From Methanobacteriota archaeon (GTDB lineage: Archaea > Thermoplasmatota > Poseidoniia > MGIII > CG-Epi1), in assembly GCA_002718915.1 (NCBI GenBank), contig PBGF01000015.1, forward strand, positions 15,153 through 51,542: a DNA stretch of 36,390 nucleotides, written 5' to 3'. Both the position numbers and the translations under genes were made by a program. This document shows positions 25,351-31,572 of the stretch, piece by piece (position 1 is the stretch's first letter; the number at the start of each line of letters is the position of its first letter). The notes under the pieces are model-generated. The model saw only the letters and a program-made list of their open reading frames with translations, was not told the origin of the DNA and searched no databases.

Positions 25351-25370
25351 CATATAGCCAACTAGCTATA
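25351..25370. promoter_or_regulatory. TATA-like box and inverted repeat upstream of orc1/cdc6
   Basis: TATAGC (25353-25358) and GCTATA (25365-25370) form a perfect 6-bp inverted repeat with a 6-nt spacer. The minus-strand TATATG centred at 25354 is 26 nt from the TTG at 25328. The repeat could be an operator, or it could simply be two TATA-like boxes facing each other. Confidence 0.4.
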
Positions 25371-25480
25371 AACTTGCGGGGTGTCCAACAAAAAAAAATA
25401 CTTTTTATACCCTTTTTTTCCGTTTGTTTTTTATTAAAATATAATCGTTTTAGATATACATTAAATTTCTACCAAAAGGG

Positions 25481-25488
25481 TTTATTTG
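25481..25488 (+). promoter_or_regulatory. TATA-like box for DP1
   Basis: TTTATTTG is centred about 24-25 nt before the TTG at 25509. It supports that codon as the start rather than the ATG at 25374. Confidence 0.4.
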
Positions 25489-25508
25489 ATACTCTATTTC
25501 TATATTTC

Positions 25509-26942
25509 TTGTCTGTAAAAGAAAAAGAAGTAATTGCTTGGCTTTCAGAACGTAAGTTGATGCCTTCTCCTGAATTAGTAAGTCATATTTCCAATCACCC
25601 CGATGGATTAATTTTATTAGAAAGAACAGTTACTTCTTTAACTGAACCTAAATTATTCTTAGGTATTTCAGATTTAATTGAAGAAGAAAATGTTGAAGCT
25701 CCCAAACCGATAGAAAGAAAAAAAGTTGCAGAAATCCCTCCAGTAATTATTGAAAGACAAATACAGAAAAGCATGTCTGATGGGAAATTAGAAAGTTATG
25801 TTTCCTTGTTTAATGATAGATTTAACAATTTATCTAAATTAGTACGTAGAGATCCATCAATGCGTGATGCAATTAGAGATACATCCAATTTAAGCCCAGA
25901 TGAAGAAAATAAAATTATTGGAATGATTGCAGATATTCAAACATTTAACAATGGACGTACACGGGTAACACTTGAAGATAAAAGTGGCAGAATCAATGTA
26001 ATGCTTCAGGAATCAAGTGATGAAAATCTTAATTTATTAATGGATGAAGTTATCGGCGTATCTGGAAAACTTAGTAGACAGGGGAATGTGTTATTCGTAA
26101 ATTCACCAATAATAAGGCCTCATTTAGGTAGATATCGTGAAGTTTCAAGAGCTGAGGAACCTCACATTGCATTGTTTATTTCCGATGTCCATTTAGGCAG
26201 TGGAACATTTCAGGAAAGAGAGTGGGATAAATTTATTTCTTGGCTTAATGGAGATGTTGATTATCACAAAGAATGGATACCTAATCCAGGATATTTGATA
26301 ATCGCGGGAGATGCTGTGGATGGTATTGATTCATATCCTGGGCAGGAAGCAGATTTATCTATAACTGATGTTTGGGAACAGTATGCAGAATTATCTAAAT
26401 CAGTGAATCGAATACCTAATGAAATACAGACAGTTATCATGCCAGGAAACCATGATGCGGTTCGTTTGATGGAGCCACAATTACCACTTCCTGACAAAGT
26501 AGTTAAAAATTTTGGAGATAATCTGACATTTACAGCTAATCCCGTTCTTTTAGATTTAGCTGGGGTAAAAACAATGTGTTATCATGGCAAATCTTTAGAT
26601 GATTTGGTAAGTCTTAGAGATTTATCATATGATAACCCAATGGGTATGATGAAGGAATTGCTCAAAAGAAGACATTTAGCGCCTATATATGGAGCAAAAA
26701 CGCCCTTGGCGCCTGAGAAGCAAGATTATCTTTTGATACATGATATTCCTGATATCTTTGTGACAGGGCATGTTCATTCTTTTGGTGTTGAGAAATATAA
26801 TGGAGTATTGATGATAAATCCAGGAACGTGGCAATCACAAACTGATTATCAGAAAATGATGGGCTTTCAACCAGATCCATGTAGGGCAGTTGCAGTTAAT
26901 TTACAAACTTTTGAGACACAAGTCTTGGATTTTAATTTTTAA
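25509..26942 (+). CDS. polB: DNA polymerase D (PolII) small subunit DP1
   Basis: A 477-aa small subunit of the archaeal family D replicative polymerase, with the Mre11-like 3'-5' exonuclease fold. An OB-fold region lies at about residues 138-205 ('VTLEDKSGRINVMLQ'). The phosphoesterase metal motifs are all present: 'ISDVHLGSG', 'IIAGDAVDGID', 'MPGNHDAVR', 'CYHGKSLDD' and 'VTGHVHSFGV', so the nuclease should be active. The frame extends upstream to an ATG at 25374, but those 45 residues are hydrophobic, AT-biased and unlike DP1; the TTG at 25509 has a TATA-like box at the right distance. The large subunit DP2 is not in the window. Confidence 0.9.
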   Translation: MSVKEKEVIAWLSERKLMPSPELVSHISNHPDGLILLERTVTSLTEPKLFLGISDLIEEENVEAPKPIERKKVAEIPPVIIERQIQKSMSDGKLESYVSLFNDRFNNLSKLVRRDPSMRDAIRDTSNLSPDEENKIIGMIADIQTFNNGRTRVTLEDKSGRINVMLQESSDENLNLLMDEVIGVSGKLSRQGNVLFVNSPIIRPHLGRYREVSRAEEPHIALFISDVHLGSGTFQEREWDKFISWLNGDVDYHKEWIPNPGYLIIAGDAVDGIDSYPGQEADLSITDVWEQYAELSKSVNRIPNEIQTVIMPGNHDAVRLMEPQLPLPDKVVKNFGDNLTFTANPVLLDLAGVKTMCYHGKSLDDLVSLRDLSYDNPMGMMKELLKRRHLAPIYGAKTPLAPEKQDYLLIHDIPDIFVTGHVHSFGVEKYNGVLMINPGTWQSQTDYQKMMGFQPDPCRAVAVNLQTFETQVLDFNF

Positions 26943-26947
26943 CGAGA

Positions 26948-28189
26948 TTAATTTGTATTTAATTTAACATAACGATACAAAGATTCAATTCTTTCTTCAC
27001 ATTTTTCCCAATTATGAGTTTTTTCAGCAAGTTTTCTTCCTCTTCGCCCCATTTTGGCCTGCAATTCTTTATCATAAATTAATTTCATCAATGTTGCTTT
27101 TAGCCTATCCCATTTTCCCCATTCAAAGGTAAGTCCAATTTCTTCATTTTCTACAAATTGCCCCATAAGCAATTCCTTACAAGTAATTATTGGAACTCCA
27201 GCAGACATGGCTTCAAATAATTTATTTGGGGCACTCATACGATTATTGTCATTCTTAGGATCCAATGCCATAATAACAGCATCAGAATTTATAGTTTGTA
27301 AAGGCACATTGTCTGGATGAATAGAACCAATGTAATTTACATTTTCCATTTTCCCACAAATTTTCTTTATAGCAGGAACTAATGTTCCAAATCCACCTAT
27401 ATCGAATTGTATGCCTTTCATTTTATTTACAGTTATTGCAGTTTCAAGAATACCTCTTGAGGGGTGTTTTTCTAGAACGCCAATATACAAGAGTCTAAAA
27501 TTTTCATTTTGTTCTCTTTTTTCAATTCTACTAGAGGGATATGCATCTAATCTTTTTGCATTTCCTACGCGCGTTAATTTTGAATTTAGGAATTCACTTT
27601 GGGGAGTATTAAATATCTTCAATGCTTCATCTTCGGATGCAGTAAATGGTGCGTTACCTCCTAGCTTTATCATATCTTTTAATCGGACATAACATGCTGG
27701 CGTAGCTGCCATAATTCCAGCACAATAATTTAGTAGATAAGCTTCTATTTTATGTAAAAGTATAGCACTTCTCGATGAAATTGCACCTTTAACTAAACCG
27801 GGATAATTTTCATGCGAATCATAAACTAATGGCAATTTAGTTAATTTTGAGGTAAATACACCTCCAATTAAGGTGTCTAAATCATGATAATGTAGTATTA
27901 TATCTTTTTCTATATTTTGGAAAGCTAGAATTTGCCAAGTACTCCATCTTAAAAATCCGGGAAGTTTTCTTGCAAATGCCAATGGACTGTTAAGTGAGCA
28001 CTCTTCTTGGTATTTCCAGATTGTTCCCCAATCAGTGCTAATTGTTTCTTCACCTTTAGCAGACCTGTCCCATGCTAACAATATTACGCGGTGTCCCATT
28101 TTAGACAAACTTTTTGCCGTATCTGCCACAACAGGTTCTGCTAAACCGCCTGTAGTTAGCCTTGTTCTGACCATAATTACTAGGGACAC
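26948..28189 (-). CDS. Glycosyltransferase, GT4-like (GT-B fold)
   Basis: A 413-aa GT-B glycosyltransferase. The N-terminal strand and loop read 'MVRTRLTTGGLAEPVVADTA', then 'GHRVILLAWDRSAKG' and 'LPLVYDSHENYPGL'. The donor domain has 'FRLLYIGVLEKHPSRGILET', 'IQFDIGGFGTLVP' and 'KLFEAMSAGVPIITCKELLM'. No membrane span is seen. It should transfer a sugar in the cytoplasm, perhaps to a lipid-linked glycan, given the flippase 1.2 kb away. The GTG at 28189 keeps the first beta strand intact and has a TATA-like TATTTA about 25 nt upstream; the ATG at 28174 is an alternative. It is convergent with DP1, 5 nt apart. Confidence 0.82.
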   Translation of the reverse strand: MSLVIMVRTRLTTGGLAEPVVADTAKSLSKMGHRVILLAWDRSAKGEETISTDWGTIWKYQEECSLNSPLAFARKLPGFLRWSTWQILAFQNIEKDIILHYHDLDTLIGGVFTSKLTKLPLVYDSHENYPGLVKGAISSRSAILLHKIEAYLLNYCAGIMAATPACYVRLKDMIKLGGNAPFTASEDEALKIFNTPQSEFLNSKLTRVGNAKRLDAYPSSRIEKREQNENFRLLYIGVLEKHPSRGILETAITVNKMKGIQFDIGGFGTLVPAIKKICGKMENVNYIGSIHPDNVPLQTINSDAVIMALDPKNDNNRMSAPNKLFEAMSAGVPIITCKELLMGQFVENEEIGLTFEWGKWDRLKATLMKLIYDKELQAKMGRRGRKLAEKTHNWEKCEERIESLYRYVKLNTN

Positions 28190-28210
28190 TGAGGTGTATT
28201 AACGGCTCCA

Positions 28211-28216
28211 TAAATA
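28211..28216 (-). promoter_or_regulatory. TATA-like box for the GT4 gene
   Basis: Minus-strand TATTTA is centred about 24.5 nt upstream of the GTG at 28189. Confidence 0.4.
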
Positions 28217-28238
28217 CATTCTCGGTCCATAGCAGAAG

Positions 28239-28245
28239 TTTTAAA
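28239..28245 (+). promoter_or_regulatory. TATA-like box for the tRNA pair
   Basis: TTTTAAA is centred about 29 nt before the first base of tRNA-Asn, placing the transcription start within a few bases of the tRNA 5' end. Confidence 0.45.
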
Positions 28246-28270
28246 CCATACTTTAGTGGAACAATTCCAT

Positions 28271-28347
28271 GCCGCTGTAGCTCAGTAGGTCAGAGCATCC
28301 GGCTGTTAACCGGACGGTCATCGGTTCGAATCCGATCAGCGGCGCCA
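28271..28347 (+). tRNA. tRNA-Asn (GTT), CCA encoded
   Basis: A complete cloverleaf can be drawn. The acceptor GCCGCTG pairs with CAGCGGC, the discriminator is G, and CCA is encoded at 28345-28347. The anticodon stem TCCGG/CCGGA encloses the loop CTGTTAA with anticodon GTT. The T arm is ATCGG-TTCGAAT-CCGAT. No intron is present. The next tRNA starts only 2 nt after the CCA. Confidence 0.96.
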
Positions 28348-28349
28348 TG

Positions 28350-28426
28350 GGGCCCGTAGCTTAGTCTGGTGGAGCTCCCGGCTCATAACCGGGCGGTCGT
28401 CGGTTCAAATCCGGCCGGGCCCACCA
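28350..28426 (+). tRNA. tRNA with CAT anticodon (elongator Met or Ile2), CCA encoded
   Basis: The acceptor GGGCCCG pairs with CGGGCCC, the discriminator is A, and CCA is at 28424-28426. The anticodon stem CCCGG/CCGGG encloses CTCATAA, giving anticodon CAT. The T arm is GTCGG-TTCAAAT-CCGGC. The first pair is G-C and there are no three consecutive G-C pairs of initiator type next to the anticodon loop, so it is not the initiator. Elongator Met and the modified-C Ile2 cannot be separated from the sequence alone. Its last 22 nt overlap the PfkB kinase gene on the opposite strand. Confidence 0.94.
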
Positions 28427-29310
28427 ACTAATTTATTGAATCGTTTATCTACATCAGTTGATGTTGCATCCATAATTGCTTCGGTTCCAAATCCTTCTAC
28501 AGTAATTGATGCAGCAGCAGATCCATAGTACATTCCTTTGACTAGATTTTCATAATTATATTGGCCTTTTTCAGCAAGATAACCCATAGCAGCACCAGCA
28601 AAGGTATCTCCAGCACCCGTAGGATCGACAAAATTACTTATTTTATAACTAGGTATCTCTTTTTTTGTATTTTTGTCATACAATGTTGCACCTTTTGCAC
28701 CACGCTTAATGATAATATATTCAGGCCCTTTCTTTAGCAATATTTGAGCGGCCGAATCTAAGTTATCTTCATTTGAATACATTTGAGCTTCAGCATCATT
28801 TAAAAATAGAAGTTGAATTTTTGATACAGCTCTATCTAATTCATCCTTTTGTATCTCAATCCATAAGTTCATAGTATCTAATGCAATAATCTTTGAATTT
28901 AATTGTCTAAGAACTTTGTTTTGAATTACAGGATCATTGTTGCATAGAAGTGTAAAATTTGTTTTTTTGTAAGAATCCTTTATTTCCCAATTATAATGAT
29001 CATTAATTTGAAAATCTGTTTCATGTGTTATTGCTTGAGACATGTCTCCTACATATTCTCCAGACCAATGAAACGTAGGATAGTCTAATTTTTTAACACA
29101 ATCTAAATTAATTTTCTTTTTCTTTAATGCTTCAATGAGGTTATTTGGAAAATCATTGCCTATTGCAGCAATAAGTGCAGTATTTGTAAAAAACCTAGAA
29201 GCGACACTAGAATAGACTCCAGCACCTCCTACAATTCCTTTTTCACTCCTTTTTGGAGTTTTCAGGTCATCCAGTGCCAAAACACCAGCTACAATTAGTT
29301 TTGAGTCCAC
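28405..29310 (-). CDS. PfkB-family carbohydrate/nucleoside kinase
   Basis: A 301-aa kinase of the ribokinase/PfkB superfamily. It has 'LIVAGVLALDDLKT' at the start, the glycine pair 'EKGIVGGAGVYSSVASRF', and PfkB signature 2 'FVDPTGAGDTFAGAAMGYLA', which holds the catalytic Asp and anion hole. The substrate (a sugar or nucleoside) is not determined. The last seven codons ('VGGPGRI') and the TGA are read from the antisense strand of the CAT-anticodon tRNA. An ATG at 29343 would add 11 residues, but a TATA-like box 24.5 nt upstream of the GTG at 29310 favours the shorter form. Confidence 0.85.
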   Translation of the reverse strand: MDSKLIVAGVLALDDLKTPKRSEKGIVGGAGVYSSVASRFFTNTALIAAIGNDFPNNLIEALKKKKINLDCVKKLDYPTFHWSGEYVGDMSQAITHETDFQINDHYNWEIKDSYKKTNFTLLCNNDPVIQNKVLRQLNSKIIALDTMNLWIEIQKDELDRAVSKIQLLFLNDAEAQMYSNEDNLDSAAQILLKKGPEYIIIKRGAKGATLYDKNTKKEIPSYKISNFVDPTGAGDTFAGAAMGYLAEKGQYNYENLVKGMYYGSAAASITVEGFGTEAIMDATSTDVDKRFNKLVGGPGRI

Positions 29311-29331
29311 AAACACCTGAAGAGGTCTTGC

Positions 29332-29337
29332 TTTAAA
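29332..29337. promoter_or_regulatory. Palindromic TATA-like box shared by two divergent genes
   Basis: TTTAAA (palindromic) is centred 24.5 nt from the kinase GTG (29310, minus strand) and 25.5 nt from the flippase ATG (29360, plus strand). No other TATA-like sequence lies at the right distance for either gene. Confidence 0.45.
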
Positions 29338-29359
29338 TCCCATCTACTGTGCAGTATTA

Positions 29360-30883
29360 ATGGCTACATCCCGCAAGATAGCTTTGCTCTTTGCTGCAGA
29401 AAATATAAATGCAATAATTGGCTGGATTGCATTATTGTTTGTGGCAAGAAAAATGGGAGCTTCTGCTCTTGGTGAATTTAGTTATGCATTAAGTTTAGTG
29501 GGCTCATTTACCTTCATAGCTTTTTTTGGTTTTCGGATGGCTCATGTTAAAAGGATTAGTGAGGGTCTTGATCTAGGAAAGTGTATTGGTACATTTTTAT
29601 CAATTAGACTTTTTTTAATTTCATTAATGTTAATAGCTTTTATTTCTTCTTACTGGGTTTGGACCGATTTACTTGGTAAAGAATTATATGATATTCAGAC
29701 GCCAAGTTTGTTGTTAACAGTAGTATTGTACTATATTGTATTTTTGCTTGTTGGAATTATGCCAGCTACATTCAGCGGTTTAGAGCAAAGTGCTAGAGTA
29801 GCTATACCTAATATTATAGGAACAACTATTCGTTCATTTATTTTCATTGCAGCTGCCTTAATGGGATTAGGTGTTATTTGGTTAGCACGAGCTTATCTTA
29901 TAGGAATCATAGTTATCGGATTTCTTTCATTTTGGTATTTTAGAGATTTTCCTATATCTAAACCAGATTCTAAAACCTTTAATTCCTACAAAGTTTATGC
30001 ATTACCAGTTGCAGCAGCTTCTATATTTGGAGTTTTAAAGCAATATATGGATAAAATATTTATTGGTATTTTCTGGACAGAATACCAAGTTGGGCTTTAT
30101 TTTGGCGTTCAAAGAATAGCTCTATTTATTGGCACAATGGCTTTAGCAATTGAAGGAATGCTTTTACCAGCAATATCTAATTTGCATACTAATAAAAAAG
30201 ATAGTGAGATTAGAACCTTGGTTCATGATGCAGAAAGATATGTAGCTATGGTTTGTATTCCCCTTGTACTAATGACAATTGTTTGGTCTAGTGAGATTAT
30301 TTTAGTATTTATTAGCCGAGAATTTTTGCAAGCTTCTAATATTTTAAAAATTTTAGCCCTAGTAGCCTTAATTGGCGTATTAAATCGACCTTGGTCTGTC
30401 GCACTAAGGGGGTCTGATAGGCCAGATTTAACTTCTATATTAAGTATAATGTCCTCTATATTAAGTATAATATTGATGCTCATTTTAGTTCCTAAAAGAA
30501 TTCCCCAATTAGGTTTAGAGAATTTATTTGGATTAGGAGGGGAAGGGGCCGCTTATGCAGTACTAATCTCAGAAATAATGGTAGGCATTTCCTTACGAAT
30601 TATGTGCTATAAATATCTAGATATCTTACCAAAATCTAATTTCTTTGTTCAAATCCTAGTTGCAGCCCTTGTAGGTATTATTATGTGGCAAGTTCAAGAA
30701 ACAATTACAGTAGATAAATGGTTTGAGTTGTTATTCCTTTCAGGACTTGGAGGGTTATTATTTTTATCTATTTTATCTATGATAGGATCTTTTACACAGA
30801 AAGATTTTAATTTCTTTTGGAATACACTAAATCCTAAATCTATGAAAAAATATGTGGGAGAGGAACTTAAGCGAGAAACATGA
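29360..30883 (+). CDS. Polysaccharide/lipid-linked oligosaccharide flippase (Wzx-like)
   Basis: A 507-aa integral membrane protein of the MOP superfamily (Wzx/RfbX-like), with about 12-14 helices and the typical opening 'WIALLFVARKMGASALGEFS'. These proteins flip lipid-linked sugars across the membrane. A conserved middle region reads 'KQYMDKIFIGIFWTEYQVGL'. It contains an in-frame 21-nt tandem duplication near 30434-30471 giving 'SILSIMSSILSIIL' in a predicted helix. Nearby GT4, UppP and DUF368 genes fit a surface-glycan role. The stop overlaps the ATG of a 54-aa zinc-ribbon gene (ATGA). Confidence 0.85.
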   Translation: MATSRKIALLFAAENINAIIGWIALLFVARKMGASALGEFSYALSLVGSFTFIAFFGFRMAHVKRISEGLDLGKCIGTFLSIRLFLISLMLIAFISSYWVWTDLLGKELYDIQTPSLLLTVVLYYIVFLLVGIMPATFSGLEQSARVAIPNIIGTTIRSFIFIAAALMGLGVIWLARAYLIGIIVIGFLSFWYFRDFPISKPDSKTFNSYKVYALPVAAASIFGVLKQYMDKIFIGIFWTEYQVGLYFGVQRIALFIGTMALAIEGMLLPAISNLHTNKKDSEIRTLVHDAERYVAMVCIPLVLMTIVWSSEIILVFISREFLQASNILKILALVALIGVLNRPWSVALRGSDRPDLTSILSIMSSILSIILMLILVPKRIPQLGLENLFGLGGEGAAYAVLISEIMVGISLRIMCYKYLDILPKSNFFVQILVAALVGIIMWQVQETITVDKWFELLFLSGLGGLLFLSILSMIGSFTQKDFNFFWNTLNPKSMKKYVGEELKRET

Positions 30884-31044
30884 TTTTTACTGTAGTTCTA
30901 GTATTATTGTTTGTATTAGCAGTTGTAGGTATTTTTGCTTACCAAAAAATATACAATCCTGGGCGCCTTTGCAAAACATGTTATAGAGTAGTTCCAGATA
31001 AAATACCTAAATGTCCTTTTTGCGATACTGAAGTAGAATGGTAA
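30880..31044 (+). CDS. Very small membrane protein with a zinc ribbon (54 aa)
   Basis: A 54-codon gene starts at the ATGA overlap with the flippase and stops one base before the convergent DUF2085 gene. The protein is one membrane helix ('IFTVVLVLLFVLAVVGIFAY', residues 2-21) followed by a zinc ribbon with two CxxC knuckles ('LCKTCYRVVPDKIPKCPFC'). The overlap, the compact helix-plus-knuckle design and the exact fill of the space between two genes argue that it is real. The ribbon probably faces the cytoplasm. Function is unknown; co-translation hints at a partnership with the flippase. Confidence 0.72.
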   Translation: MIFTVVLVLLFVLAVVGIFAYQKIYNPGRLCKTCYRVVPDKIPKCPFCDTEVEW

Positions 31045-31572
31045 TTATTTTTTATCTAAAGAATCGGCTATGATTTTGACTGCAATCCCAGTTGCTATTC
31101 CAGCTATTAAACCCGTGACTAATCTTTTAGGGTTTGTCGATTCATAATCAGTGAGTAATTGTATAGTTCCATCAAGTCCAATAGGGAGTAGTGCAGCAAT
31201 GATAAGAGGTAGTGTTAGTATTATTTTTTTTCTAGAAGCATACATAAATCCTAAAACTAATCCTACAAAAATCCCAGTATCTCTAGCACAAAATGACATT
31301 TGGTTATCATTGTAAGAATATGATCTATGAGATAATTGGTGACAATTCAAGTCTCCAATATAATAAATGCTTCTAGCTATAATATTCATGTCATCAATAA
31401 CTTCTTTGTTATCATATTTTCCTACGACGCCACTTAAATCTCCAGTAGTTCCATTATCAATCATATAGGGGCTAAGTAATAGTAAAGCTAACCAACCCCA
31501 CAATAAGACAAAACTGCACTTGTTCCATTTTCCCATATGGGACCATTCCTTATTTATTTTCCAAGAGGTCAT
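31045..31572 (-). CDS. DUF2085 membrane protein
   Basis: A 175-aa membrane protein with about four helices and the conserved DUF2085 motifs 'NCHQLSHRSYSY', 'FCARDTGIFVGLVLGF' and 'GLDGTIQLL' with 'ESTNPKRLVTGLIAG'. The conserved Cys, His, Arg and Asp residues near the membrane suggest a catalytic or metal-binding site, but the family has no established function that I know of. The gene overlaps the upstream zinc-ribbon membrane gene by 4 nt (ATGA), so the two are co-translated. Confidence 0.8.
   Translation of the reverse strand: MTSWKINKEWSHMGKWNKCSFVLLWGWLALLLLSPYMIDNGTTGDLSGVVGKYDNKEVIDDMNIIARSIYYIGDLNCHQLSHRSYSYNDNQMSFCARDTGIFVGLVLGFMYASRKKIILTLPLIIAALLPIGLDGTIQLLTDYESTNPKRLVTGLIAGIATGIAVKIIADSLDKK

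Larger units (their letters stand above)
25320..25508. other. Candidate replication-origin region (orc1/cdc6 - DP1 gap)
   Basis: This is the largest non-coding gap in the window (about 180 nt) and lies directly upstream of orc1/cdc6, where many archaeal origins sit. It is AT-rich with A9 and T7 runs, a G-string (GCGGGG, 25376-25381) and the inverted repeat at 25353-25370. I could not find repeated origin recognition boxes matching a known consensus, so this is positional evidence only. Confidence 0.3.

Noticed and set aside
25374-25508. Upstream ATG extending DP1 by 45 residues
   Set aside because: The stretch is made of A/T-run codons with no family match, and the TTG at 25509 has a TATA-like box at the usual distance.
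26264-26497. Antisense open frame inside DP1
   Set aside because: It mirrors the conserved phosphoesterase motifs of DP1 and shows no independent coding signal.
25337-28262. Shared word TTAGTGGAAC upstream of orc1/cdc6 and upstream of the tRNA pair, considered as a repeated origin element
   Set aside because: Two copies of a 10-nt word in 36 kb can arise by chance, flanks differ, and no third copy was noticed.
28350-28426. Initiator tRNA-Met
   Set aside because: The first base pair is G-C and the anticodon stem lacks the three consecutive G-C pairs of initiator type next to the loop.
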